Position numbers and translations under genes: made by a program | Notes under the pieces: generated by a model | Databases searched by the model: none | What the model was told of the DNA's origin: nothing | What the model saw: only the letters and a program-made list of their open reading frames with translations | Part shown: in pieces, positions 17,505 through 26,490 of the stretch | Layout of the letters: the number at the start of each line of letters is the position of its first letter | Numbering within the stretch: position 1 is the stretch's first letter | Origin: an uncultured Burkholderiaceae bacterium | Lineage (GTDB): Bacteria; Pseudomonadota; Gammaproteobacteria; Burkholderiales; Burkholderiaceae_B | DNA length: 64,000 bases | Assembly: GCA_934525625.1 (NCBI GenBank) | Contig: CAKSZL010000007.1 | Location: forward strand, 62,001 to 126,000 | Reading direction: 5' to 3'

Positions 17505-18251
17505 TCAGCGTTGCGAACGATAATGACTGATGGCGCCTTCGACAGGCAGTATCAGGCACCGATGCCGCAGTGCAGCCTCAATGAAGGCGGCAAGGTCTGC
17601 CGGCGTGCAACCGTAGGCGCCGCAATCAGCCTCCACTTCGTGCGTGTTGACGATCAGCCAATCGCCGGGACGCAGAGAGTCTAGCAGCGTTCGCCATAGG
17701 CTGTGCTGGCGTCCCGGGCCATAAAATCGGTGGCAACCCAGCAAGTTCAGGTCGGCGCGGTTGTGGTGCACGCCGCCGCCGAGTATGCGGCATGATCCAT
17801 GAGCGCCGGCGGTTGCGAATTTTGCACGCAAACCGTATCGGCCGAAGGGGTAGGCGAAGTTTCCGCCCGCCTGCGTACCCAGGCGGGATCGCAGAAAGGC
17901 CAGGTTTTCGTTTTGATCGGCGACGATGCCGGCCTGTGGCGTTTGAGCGTAGTCGATGTGCGCCCAGCCGTGGCTGCCGATTTCGTGGCCTCGGGCATGC
18001 AAGTCAAGGATATCTTGCAAAGTATGGGCGGGGCGGCCTTCTTCTTGCCCGGACGTTAATGCTCCGGCAATGTAGAAGGTGCCGCGGCATCCGTGTTCTT
18101 CGAGAATCCGGGCGCCCATGTGCGCGGCGGACGCCAGCACGTCGTCGAACGTCACGCTGACGACAGGCCGGGCGCCGGCCAGCGGCAGCCATTTGTTCAG
18201 TATGCGGCGAGCAGCATACCGGCTGAGTTTGTCGACGTACGTGCGAGGCAC
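17505..18251 (-). CDS. Polysaccharide deacetylase family protein (cytoplasmic type)
   Basis: A 248-residue NodB-fold protein without a signal peptide. Motif 1 TFDD is at about 34-37 and HxxxH is H94/H98 in GSHGWAH. AYPFGRYG corresponds to motif 3. The GTG at 18251 is chosen because AAGG lies upstream and the preceding GT2 gene stops at 18269; no ATG is near the domain start. It is transcribed with that GT2 and converges on the sulfatase-like gene with a 17-nt gap. It may deacetylate a lipid-linked sugar before export, which is inference. Confidence 0.82.
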   Translation of the reverse strand: MPRTYVDKLSRYAARRILNKWLPLAGARPVVSVTFDDVLASAAHMGARILEEHGCRGTFYIAGALTSGQEEGRPAHTLQDILDLHARGHEIGSHGWAHIDYAQTPQAGIVADQNENLAFLRSRLGTQAGGNFAYPFGRYGLRAKFATAGAHGSCRILGGGVHHNRADLNLLGCHRFYGPGRQHSLWRTLLDSLRPGDWLIVNTHEVEADCGAYGCTPADLAAFIEAALRHRCLILPVEGAISHYRSQR

Positions 18252-18268
18252 CGCAGTTACCTTGTGTG

Positions 18269-19201
18269 TTAACCGCCCAGGCCAAAAGCTTTGCGCAGCT
18301 TGGCCAGTTGCCATTTCTTGAGTTCGCGCTTGAAATGCTCGTTTTCGTATTGCGGCAGCCCGCGAATGGCGGCGTTGAAGTAGCCGACGATCATCAGCAG
18401 CCCCCCAATGACATAGGGCTTTTCGCGCATGCGATTTACTCCCGTGGCGATGGCGTAAAGCGGATGATAGCCCATGTACCAATTGCCGCGGCCCCAGCGC
18501 AGGCGGCCGACGTAAAGGCTGCGGTCGGACGAACCCATGATTCTGTGGTGCCAAAGCCAGGCATCGGGGTCGTAGTAGCTGAGCGTCTTCCAGCCCTTGA
18601 GCCGCGCTTCGTGCACGTCTATGCCGTCCCAGGCCAAGTGCTCGATGAAGCCGCCTATGTCTTCGAAGGCTTCGCGCTTGTACAGCTTGAACTGCCCCGC
18701 GACCTGTTCTTCAAGATGGCGTTCCTCAATGAACTTGCCGCGTTCTTCGCGGTAGACCTTGCCCGAGACCGCCGCTAGCTTGGGGTCGGCTTGCAGCGTC
18801 GCCAGCATTTTTTCCAGGTACACCGGCCCGAAGGACATGTCGCCGTCGAGCTTGACGATGTACTGGTAATCTTGGTGGATGATGTTTTCTTTGCCGAAGT
18901 TGAAGGCGGCTATCACGCCGCCTCCCAGCTTGCGGTATCCGCGGTTGTTATGGGAAAGCAGGCGGATGAAGGAGTATTTTTCGGCGTACTCCCTGATGAT
19001 GTCGGGCGTGCTGTCGGAAGAGCCGTCGTCCACCAGTATCCATTCGACCGGCCGGCAGGTCTGAGCCACGATGGAGTCCATAGTAAGGCGCAGATACTTG
19101 GATTCGTCCCGCACCGGCGAGATGATAACCACGGGCACGATAACCGGGTTCTGGGCCGGCTCGTAGGTGATTGGGTTCAGTGCTGCGGTGGCTTGGGTCA
19201 T
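18269..19201 (-). CDS. Family 2 glycosyltransferase
   Basis: A 310-residue GT-A fold transferase. VDDGSSDST gives the nucleotide-binding acidic site and KLDGDMSFGP the metal-binding DxD. A C-terminal hydrophobic stretch, YVIGGLLMIVGYFNAAI, probably associates with the membrane. It would add a sugar to the lipid-linked exopolysaccharide unit. ATG 19201 has only a weak ribosome site. It heads a two-gene minus operon with the deacetylase and is divergent from the flippase. Confidence 0.88.
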   Translation of the reverse strand: MTQATAALNPITYEPAQNPVIVPVVIISPVRDESKYLRLTMDSIVAQTCRPVEWILVDDGSSDSTPDIIREYAEKYSFIRLLSHNNRGYRKLGGGVIAAFNFGKENIIHQDYQYIVKLDGDMSFGPVYLEKMLATLQADPKLAAVSGKVYREERGKFIEERHLEEQVAGQFKLYKREAFEDIGGFIEHLAWDGIDVHEARLKGWKTLSYYDPDAWLWHHRIMGSSDRSLYVGRLRWGRGNWYMGYHPLYAIATGVNRMREKPYVIGGLLMIVGYFNAAIRGLPQYENEHFKRELKKWQLAKLRKAFGLGG

Positions 19202-19364
19202 GACGGTTCTGTCGTGAGTTTCGGTTTAATATGGCACACGCAAGGATTCTAAGTGAAAAGAAGCCCGAAAGGTGCGTGCCAGGCCGCCAGCGCCGGGCGT
19301 AGCGCGGCCACTTGACAATTGTTGAATAGGCCTGTGGCGCGCTTGGTATATTCTTCCCGGTCTG

Positions 19365-20627
19365 ATGGCAATGCTCAAATTACGTTCGTCGCGGCTGTTG
19401 AATCAGGCCCTTTTGTCCTTGTTCGATCAGGCGTGGCTGAGCGCTTTGAATCTGGCGATCGGGCTCATTCTGATCCGCATGGTCAGCAAGGACAGCTACG
19501 GGGTCTATTCCCAGTTGTTCGCCGCGGGGCTGTTCGCCGTCAGCATGCTGGAATCCATCGTCTCCAATCCCCTGGTCAACGTGGTGTCGGGCAAGCCGCC
19601 CGAAGACCGCGCTTCCATTATTCAGAATATGGGCCGCTACCAGGGCCGTGTCAGCACCTTGATGGCGTTGGTGCTGGGGGCGGTATGCGCTGGCGTGGCG
19701 CTGGCCCTGAGCCTGCCTGATCCTTGGCTGCTGGGCGGCATATTCGCCTTGTTCGTCAAGGCCAATGCCCAGCGCGAATACGCCAGGAGCCTCGCCTTTC
19801 TCGATCAGCGCCCGCAGCGAGTGTTGCGCATGGACCTCTGGTACGGTGCGGGCGTTCTGCTTGGAATATTGGCGCTGATGTGGGCCTCGCGCCTGCGCGT
19901 GGAGGGCGTGTTCGCGGTCTTCGCGTTGGCAAGCGTGGCCGCCCTGCCGCTGGCCGGCGAATCCTGGCCGTGGCGCTGGGAAAAGCGCGCCGACTACCGT
20001 GAAACCGTACGGCAGGCATGGCGCCGGGGGCGGCTGGCCTTGCCGGGGGCGGGCTTGGCTTGGGGCGTCAATTACAGCTATCTGTATCTGGTCGCTGCCT
20101 GGTTGGGGGCGGCGGCATCCGCGGAGTTGATGGCGTCGCGCCTGCTGTTGATGCCGATTTCCCTGTGCGTGGTTGCCTGGGCCCGTGTGGCGCGGCCGCG
20201 CATAGGCGAACTGGTCGCCCGGCGCGCCCAGCATGAATTGGACAAACTGTTCGCCTGGTCGGTGGCCATGCTGCTGGCGCTGTCAGCGGTATACGTGCTG
20301 GTGCTGTGGCAACTGTTTCCCTGGCTCAAGGTCTATGCGCTGGCGGGTAAGTACGACAGCGCCGAGCCTTTGCTGCTGTGGTGGGGCATATACTTTGCCG
20401 TCTATACCGTGCGCTGGGTCGGCACGGCGGCCTTGATGGGCAAGGACAACTACGGCTTTCTGCTGATCCAGGACATCATCGCTTTCTGCGCCGTGCTGGC
20501 CGCCATGGCGCTCCTGGTACCCGGCCTGGGCCTGGCGGGGGCCATCATCGCTCTGATCATCGTCGAGACCTTCAACCTGCTCATGATCTGGGGCAAGGCA
20601 CTTAAACTGAGAAAAGAAGAAGGCTGA
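19365..20627 (+). CDS. Polysaccharide flippase (Wzx/MATE-like exporter)
   Basis: A 420-residue integral membrane protein with about 12 hydrophobic segments and no catalytic motif. It fits Wzx-type flippases that move lipid-linked repeat units across the inner membrane. The start is ATG 19365; ATG 19371 is an alternative. The 163-nt divergent gap upstream contains TTGAAT and TATATT with a 19-nt spacer just before the gene, a weak candidate promoter. It is two bases from the next GT2, indicating one transcript. Confidence 0.85.
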   Translation: MAMLKLRSSRLLNQALLSLFDQAWLSALNLAIGLILIRMVSKDSYGVYSQLFAAGLFAVSMLESIVSNPLVNVVSGKPPEDRASIIQNMGRYQGRVSTLMALVLGAVCAGVALALSLPDPWLLGGIFALFVKANAQREYARSLAFLDQRPQRVLRMDLWYGAGVLLGILALMWASRLRVEGVFAVFALASVAALPLAGESWPWRWEKRADYRETVRQAWRRGRLALPGAGLAWGVNYSYLYLVAAWLGAAASAELMASRLLLMPISLCVVAWARVARPRIGELVARRAQHELDKLFAWSVAMLLALSAVYVLVLWQLFPWLKVYALAGKYDSAEPLLLWWGIYFAVYTVRWVGTAALMGKDNYGFLLIQDIIAFCAVLAAMALLVPGLGLAGAIIALIIVETFNLLMIWGKALKLRKEEG

Positions 20628-20629
20628 CC

Positions 20630-21553
20630 ATGGGGATGGGGAACATCAGTATCTGCGTCTGTACCTACAAGCGCCCTCATTTGATCGATGGGCTGATGCG
20701 GGCCTTGCTGTCCCAAAGCGCCGTGGCCCAGGTGGGGCAGGTCGTCATCGTAGACAACGATCCCGCCGGATCGGCGGCGCCCGCTCTAGATCGCTGGAAG
20801 GCCCGTTCGCCGGTGCCCCTGCTGGCTTTGCACTGCCCCGAACCCAATATCTCGCTGGCCCGCAACATGGCCATCCATCACGCCACCGGCGAGTGGTTGG
20901 CCTTCATCGACGACGACGAGGTGCCGGTGGCGGATTGGCTGGCCCATTTGCTGGAAAGCGCACAGACTAGCGGCGCGGACGCGATTTTCGGCCCGGTTCT
21001 GCCTTCCTACCCCGATAATGCGCCGCCATGGATAGTGCAGGGCGGTTTCTTTGAAAGACGCCGTTTGGCCACCGGCACGGCGGTGGGCAAGACGGACGTG
21101 CGTTCCGGCAACGTCCTGATCCGCCGTGGAGCGCTGCTGCGCGAGCCGGGGCCATTCGACGCGGCGTTCGGCCGCACGGGCGGCGAAGACACCTTGCTGT
21201 TTTCGCGCCTGCTGGACAAGCAGGCCAGATTCGTTTGGAACGACGAGGCGGTGGTGTATGAGCCAGTGGAAGAAAACCGTATGAATGCGCGTTGGCTGCT
21301 GCGCCGCGCGTACCGCGGCGGGCAGACCTTCATCCGTGTCACGTCCCTGACGGCTGCTGGCGCGGACAAAGCCGTGCGCCTGGTGGTTCTGCTGGCCAAG
21401 GCGGTGGTGCAACTGGGGCTGGCCTTGCTGCTGGCCGCTTTCAGTCTGCCTCTGGGCAGGGCCAAGGCCTTTCAATGGCTCAGGGTGGCCAGCGCGCAAT
21501 GCGGCAAGATTACCGGCGCTTTCGGCTTGAGGCATCAAGAATACAAACACTAA
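20630..21553 (+). CDS. Family 2 glycosyltransferase
   Basis: A 307-residue GT2 enzyme. CVCTYKRP marks the N-terminal strand, IVDNDPAG the first acidic site, and FIDDDEVPVADW the DxD metal site. GRTGGEDTLLFSRL resembles the catalytic-base region. A hydrophobic C-terminus (about 245-275) suggests membrane association. It starts 2 nt after the flippase stop. The sugar transferred cannot be named. Confidence 0.88.
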   Translation: MGMGNISICVCTYKRPHLIDGLMRALLSQSAVAQVGQVVIVDNDPAGSAAPALDRWKARSPVPLLALHCPEPNISLARNMAIHHATGEWLAFIDDDEVPVADWLAHLLESAQTSGADAIFGPVLPSYPDNAPPWIVQGGFFERRRLATGTAVGKTDVRSGNVLIRRGALLREPGPFDAAFGRTGGEDTLLFSRLLDKQARFVWNDEAVVYEPVEENRMNARWLLRRAYRGGQTFIRVTSLTAAGADKAVRLVVLLAKAVVQLGLALLLAAFSLPLGRAKAFQWLRVASAQCGKITGAFGLRHQEYKH

Positions 21554-21596
21554 GGCCGGGTGGGCGGATGTTTAGTTTTTATCGAATGGGATGATC

Positions 21597-22763
21597 ATGA
21601 AGATAGCCATTGCTGGAACGGGTTACGTAGGCCTGTCGAATGCGGTGCTGCTGGCTCAGCACAATGAAGTGGTTGCGCTGGATATCGAGCCGCACAAAGT
21701 CGAGCTGATCAATGCGCGGCAGTCGCCTATCGAGGATACCGAGATTCAGGCTTACCTGCGGGACAAGTCTTTGAACCTGGCGGCAACCTTGGACAAGCGG
21801 GTGGCCTACGAGGGGGCGGATTTTGTCATCATCGCAACTCCCACCGATTACGATCCGCAGACCAACTATTTCAATACGAGTAGCGTCGAAGCGGTGATAC
21901 GCGACGTCCAAGCGGTTAATCCGGCGGCGGTCATGGTGATCAAGTCGACGGTACCCGTAGGCTTCACGAGGTGCGCGCGCGAGGAGTACGCCACGGACAA
22001 TCTGATCTTCTCGCCCGAATTTCTGCGTGAAGGGCGGGCGTTGTACGACAACTTGCATCCTTCGCGAATTGTCGTGGGCGAAGACTCGGAGCGCGGCCGC
22101 AGGTTCGCCGATCTGCTGCGGCAGGGCGCCGTTAAACAGGACATCCCGGTGCTTTACACCGGCTCCACCGAGGCGGAAGCCATCAAGCTGTTCGCCAATA
22201 CCTATCTAGCTATGCGCGTAGCGTATTTCAATGAACTCGATTCATATGCGCAGACCTATGGCTTGGATACCCGCCAGATCATCGAGGGGGTGGGGCTGGA
22301 CCCGCGCATCGGCAATCATTACAACAACCCGTCGTTCGGCTATGGCGGCTACTGCCTGCCCAAGGATACCAAGCAATTGCTGGTCAACTATGACAAAGTG
22401 CCGAACAACTTGATCCAAGCCATTGTGGATGCCAACCGGACGCGCAAGGATTTCGTCGCGCAGTCCATCATGGCGCGCAATCCGAGTATCGTGGGCATAT
22501 ATCGACTGGTCATGAAAAGCGGATCGGACAACTACCGAGCATCTGCAATCCAGGGGGTCATGAAGCGCCTGAAGGGCAAGGGCATAGAGGTCGTCGTGTA
22601 TGAACCTACATTAAAAGACGATATGTTCTACGGCTCGCGCGTCATTCGCGACCTGGACGAGTTCAAGCGCATCAGTGATGTCATCGTCGCCAACCGGATA
22701 TCAGAGGAAATCCAGGATCAGCAAGACAAAATCTATTCGCGCGATCTCTTTGGCAAGGACTGA
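21597..22763 (+). CDS. ugd: UDP-glucose 6-dehydrogenase
   Basis: A 388-residue enzyme oxidising UDP-glucose to UDP-glucuronate with two NAD+. The N-terminal [15 protein letters not shown] is the NAD site. The catalytic Cys is in [14 protein letters not shown], with the family motif FSPEFLREG. The start at ATG 21597 ([12 protein letters not shown]) gives the same length as the E. coli-type enzyme and fits GGGATG spacing; ATG 21591 would add two residues. It follows the GT2 by about 40 nt and meets the glycoside hydrolase gene tail to tail with a one-base gap. It indicates glucuronate in the polymer. Confidence 0.95.
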   Translation: MKIAIAGTGYVGLSNAVLLAQHNEVVALDIEPHKVELINARQSPIEDTEIQAYLRDKSLNLAATLDKRVAYEGADFVIIATPTDYDPQTNYFNTSSVEAVIRDVQAVNPAAVMVIKSTVPVGFTRCAREEYATDNLIFSPEFLREGRALYDNLHPSRIVVGEDSERGRRFADLLRQGAVKQDIPVLYTGSTEAEAIKLFANTYLAMRVAYFNELDSYAQTYGLDTRQIIEGVGLDPRIGNHYNNPSFGYGGYCLPKDTKQLLVNYDKVPNNLIQAIVDANRTRKDFVAQSIMARNPSIVGIYRLVMKSGSDNYRASAIQGVMKRLKGKGIEVVVYEPTLKDDMFYGSRVIRDLDEFKRISDVIVANRISEEIQDQQDKIYSRDLFGKD

Positions 22764-22764
22764 C

Positions 22765-25122
22765 TCATGGAGCGCCGGCGCCAGCCGGGGTAACCAGCAG
22801 TTCGTACCACAGGCTGGCGTCGTCCGGCGTTTGCTGGAGATCGGCGACCGAGGCATCTGCCGAAGCCAAGTCGGGGCCGATGGGTAGCGGTTGGCCTCTG
22901 CGGCCCGCGCCGTCCAGGGGATACAAGGCCACACGCTCGGGCGCATAGGGAAGGAAGAACCGTACCGGCGTGCGCTCCACCCAGGTCGGCGCTTGCCCGT
23001 GGAGCAGCCCCGAAGGTTTGCCGGACGATCCGGGTTCGGGTTCCAGCGTGCGCTTGCCGCTGTTGTTTGCCAGATAGGATATGGCTACTTTGGGGCGTTT
23101 GGGAATGGAGCCGGCTTGGCTGCCCGTGGTGAAGCCGGCCAGAGTGACCAGCATGTGATTCGAGCGCACCAGGTCCTCGTCGTCCAATGGCGTCATCAGC
23201 AGCGAGACAGGTTCCGGCGTATCGCGCAGGCCGGCCACGCGGAACTGGCCGAGCGCCACGGCTTCCCTGTCCAGTAATCCGAAAATGCCGGCGATTCGGG
23301 GGGCGTCCATCAGGATGCGGCGCCGAGCCTTCTGATGGATGATGCCGGAGCCGGCTCGGCTGTGCTCGGCGGTATCCAGGCCTGGAAAAGACTCGTCCGC
23401 AGCGCTTAGATCCTGGGCGAGCTGCGCCACCCATGCGGCAGTCGGGTTCAGTTTGAAAATCTTGCGCAAGCGCGCTTCCAGCGTACCGTCGTAGATGTCG
23501 CCTTCCAGCGCCGTCTCCATTCGTGCTTTGGGAGGAAAGGGCAGCAGGACGCGTTTGGGTAGCGTTGCGATCAGTTCGTGCCTGAATAACCGTGCGCTTT
23601 GGCCGCTGAGCGCGTATTTGCTCCAGTCGCCGCTTAGGGAGAAGCGTTCGGGCGCTGGGAAAGGCGAGCTTTCGCTGGAATACCCATAGAAGAACAGCCC
23701 GTCCCAATCCTGCAGGGCCGCGACCGCGGCAATGAGCGGCAGGATTTCAGAGCCGGTGCGGGCAGGGAAGGGTTGGTTGAATTCGCTGACGACGAACGGC
23801 TTGTTGGCGTCCCGCCTGAGGGAGCGGGCCAGCAATGTCTCGATACCGGTATCGGAGATGGCGATTTCAGGAATGTACCAGTCTTCGGACCGCCAGGACG
23901 GGCCGTTGTGCATGGGGTGGCCGACGTAGATATGGTCGTCGACGTAGTCCATTTGGGCTTGCGAATCGAAATTGAGCACGCCGCCGTAGCCTATCTGCGT
24001 ACCTGTGACGGGCACGTCCCACCCGACGGCATCGCGTACCACCGCTTTCATTCCGTCGACGTAGCGTCGGTCCATCTCGGTCAGAAAAGCGAGGAAGTCC
24101 CGGTTGTAGGCGGTGTTGTTGCGGGAGGGCGAGAGCAGCTTGCGCAGCCTGTCTTGCATCTGCCGGGGGTAAGTTACTCGGCCCCCCTGATGAAACAGGC
24201 CCTGGGCGGGTAGCGCGTCGGCTGCAGCGTCGCCGCAACTGGACCAGGCCGCACAGGCGGCGTCCAGGTTGCCATATTTCTCGATGAGCCATTGCCCCCA
24301 GGCTTGACTTAGCACCGGGGCATAGGCGGAAGGGATGGCGTTGTGCCATTCGCGGCCTTGCCAGGCGTGCAGCAGCGAGGATTCGTTGTTGATCTCGACC
24401 ATGGCTAATGCGGGATGCCGCGTCAGGCCCAGCCGGAGTATGAGGTCGCGCGCGTAGGTTTTCTGCCGCTCGATGAGGTCGGGGTAATAGACGTGGATGG
24501 GGGTTTCGACGGATGGGGGCGTGTCCTGGCCATCGTCCAGCGGCGGAAGCCCGTCGATGGCCGGGCGGAAGCGGTAGCCTACCCGCAGGTTCAGGTTGAT
24601 GTATAGGCCTTCTTCGGCTAGCGCAGCGACAAGGGTTTTGAGTCGCTTGACCGCTTCATCGTTGAAAGTGGGGTAGGGGCCGGTGCCCAGAATGCCGTTG
24701 GGTTGCTCGGTGTCGTCGGTCAGATGGGTGTCGATGTGGTGTAGGCGCACGGCATTGAAGCCCAGCTTGCGCAAGCGTCGCGCCAGCGCGGTCGCATCGG
24801 TTTCGGCGGGAAAATTCGCGGCGAAACTGAGGTTGGCTCCAAAGAATCTTACGCGCTGATCGTCGGCCGTGCCCGGCTTTTGGTCGGGGCCGACGCGAAA
24901 AAAATGCGGCCCCCTGACCGCGATGCGATCTGCGGCGTCCAGCGTATGGTTCAGATGGGATGCATCTGGCGGGCCGGACAGCGCATCCTCTTCCACTCCA
25001 TAAGAGAAGTATTGCAGGCCGTCCGCACCCGTTGTGAACCGGGGTGCAGAGTGTGCACCGGCCAGCGGGCCGAATAGCAGCGGCCAGGTGAGAAAAATGA
25101 GGGAAACGGCTTTCACTTTCAT
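22765..25122 (-). CDS. Secreted glycoside hydrolase, clan GH-A type
   Basis: A 785-residue protein with a signal peptide (about 1-25) and a (beta/alpha)8-type catalytic region. INNESSL supplies the probable acid/base Glu (E247) and VVSEFNQP the probable nucleophile (E447), the usual spacing order of clan GH-A. LGFNAVRLHHID is a typical barrel strand. Residues from about 620 look like a beta-rich C-terminal domain. It is the last gene of the epsF-epsG-wzy operon, so it probably trims or degrades the exopolysaccharide in the periplasm, like PslG or EpsH-type hydrolases. The specific family and substrate are not clear. Confidence 0.78.
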   Translation of the reverse strand: MKVKAVSLIFLTWPLLFGPLAGAHSAPRFTTGADGLQYFSYGVEEDALSGPPDASHLNHTLDAADRIAVRGPHFFRVGPDQKPGTADDQRVRFFGANLSFAANFPAETDATALARRLRKLGFNAVRLHHIDTHLTDDTEQPNGILGTGPYPTFNDEAVKRLKTLVAALAEEGLYINLNLRVGYRFRPAIDGLPPLDDGQDTPPSVETPIHVYYPDLIERQKTYARDLILRLGLTRHPALAMVEINNESSLLHAWQGREWHNAIPSAYAPVLSQAWGQWLIEKYGNLDAACAAWSSCGDAAADALPAQGLFHQGGRVTYPRQMQDRLRKLLSPSRNNTAYNRDFLAFLTEMDRRYVDGMKAVVRDAVGWDVPVTGTQIGYGGVLNFDSQAQMDYVDDHIYVGHPMHNGPSWRSEDWYIPEIAISDTGIETLLARSLRRDANKPFVVSEFNQPFPARTGSEILPLIAAVAALQDWDGLFFYGYSSESSPFPAPERFSLSGDWSKYALSGQSARLFRHELIATLPKRVLLPFPPKARMETALEGDIYDGTLEARLRKIFKLNPTAAWVAQLAQDLSAADESFPGLDTAEHSRAGSGIIHQKARRRILMDAPRIAGIFGLLDREAVALGQFRVAGLRDTPEPVSLLMTPLDDEDLVRSNHMLVTLAGFTTGSQAGSIPKRPKVAISYLANNSGKRTLEPEPGSSGKPSGLLHGQAPTWVERTPVRFFLPYAPERVALYPLDGAGRRGQPLPIGPDLASADASVADLQQTPDDASLWYELLVTPAGAGAP

Positions 25123-25136
25123 ATAGGGTCAAGACA

Positions 25137-26450
25137 TTAACGCGATACGGCGTGCGGCGGGGCGTCGAAGGCCTGCTGCCGTACGGCCCACAACTGTGAG
25201 GAGGCCATTGTGCACATGTAGACGAATAATATGTTCTGAAAAGAGGTGGAGAACAGCAGCGACGTTTCGGAGAGGTTGGAAACCAGCAGGATAAGCAGGA
25301 AGGTCGTATAGCAAGCTGCCGCGTCGCGTTGATACAGAGCCAAGCGCACGAGCGTCATGATGTACCAAAGCAGCGTGCACAGCATCAGGCAACTGCCCAC
25401 AACACCCAATTCGTTCAGGACGTCCAGGTAGCCGTTGTGGGCCTGGGTAGGCGCCCAGCCCAGGAAGTCGGCGACGTATTGCGAAGGGCCACCCAGCCCT
25501 AGCCAGAATGCGCCGTAGCCTATACCCAGAATGGGATGCTGCTGAACGGCAAGCATAACGAGGCGCCAAATGTCGGTGCGGCCGGTCAGGTCGGAGCTTT
25601 TGCCGAACAGGGCGGCGATGGGAGCGCTGATATCATTCCACCCCAAAAAACGGCCGGTGTTGACGTAAAAGAAATGTAGGGCCAGGAGGCTCGCCACAGC
25701 CAGCGCCAGCAATGCGCCCAGGCCCAGATGCCGGCCTCGCAGCCAGGGGCGGTGGAAAAATGTATACCAGGCGAGGCCCAAGGCGCCCAGTAGCATGGCG
25801 GTCGAGCTTTTCGCCATGAGGAGGGTAACCAGGCAGAACAACAAGGCGGCCAGGCTCGTTAAGCGGCGGCCTGGCCCTTGCAGCGCTTCACGGTGCCAGA
25901 GAATCGCGGCATAGGCGGCGGTAGCGCCCAGCATATTCTTGTGCCAAGTGATGCCGCGCCATGCGCCGTTGTGCAAGGGGTCGGTGCCGATGGCGGGGGC
26001 GGCCAGTGCCGTCAGAGCGGAAATGAGGCAGATGAGGGTGAGCGACCATCGCAACGAAGACATGACATGGCGGAACGTGCTGGAAGGCGGGGAAAGCGCC
26101 AGCCCGATAATGATTAGTCCAGCAAACGTGATGGCGCGCTTGAGGGTGACGATGGGAAAGGGAGACCAAAGCATCGACAGCCCGCAATAGGCCACCAATA
26201 GAACTAGAAAGGGATTCAGGTGACGCAGGCGTTCGACGGTGGCGGACCAATGACGGTATAGCAGAATGCCGGCCAGCATGAACAGCAGCGCGAGCTGCGC
26301 CTGGCGCAGCATGGACCCTTCGGCGAGGTTTTGCAGCACGTCCTGGCTTCGGGAGGAAAACGAAGTCGGCACCAGAGCGATGATGGCGCTGCCGGCGACC
26401 AAAATGGCCGTCAGGAGAGAAAATGGCTCGGTCGCGCGTGCTGAGTTCAT
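25137..26450 (-). CDS. O-antigen ligase/polymerase family membrane protein (Wzy-like)
   Basis: A 437-residue inner-membrane protein with about 11 hydrophobic segments. A large periplasmic loop contains GRTDIWRLV and HPILGIGYGAFW, the pattern of the Wzy_C/O-antigen-ligase domain. In this operon it should polymerise lipid-linked repeat units. It lies 40 nt after the EpsG-type ATPase and 14 nt before the glycoside hydrolase. Ligase and polymerase cannot be told apart by sequence alone, but the chain-length genes beside it favour polymerase. Confidence 0.85.
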   Translation of the reverse strand: MNSARATEPFSLLTAILVAGSAIIALVPTSFSSRSQDVLQNLAEGSMLRQAQLALLFMLAGILLYRHWSATVERLRHLNPFLVLLVAYCGLSMLWSPFPIVTLKRAITFAGLIIIGLALSPPSSTFRHVMSSLRWSLTLICLISALTALAAPAIGTDPLHNGAWRGITWHKNMLGATAAYAAILWHREALQGPGRRLTSLAALLFCLVTLLMAKSSTAMLLGALGLAWYTFFHRPWLRGRHLGLGALLALAVASLLALHFFYVNTGRFLGWNDISAPIAALFGKSSDLTGRTDIWRLVMLAVQQHPILGIGYGAFWLGLGGPSQYVADFLGWAPTQAHNGYLDVLNELGVVGSCLMLCTLLWYIMTLVRLALYQRDAAACYTTFLLILLVSNLSETSLLFSTSFQNILFVYMCTMASSQLWAVRQQAFDAPPHAVSR

Positions 26451-26490
26451 GGACGGGAACCGTGGGTTGGGCCCGCGAAGGGCTTGCGCC

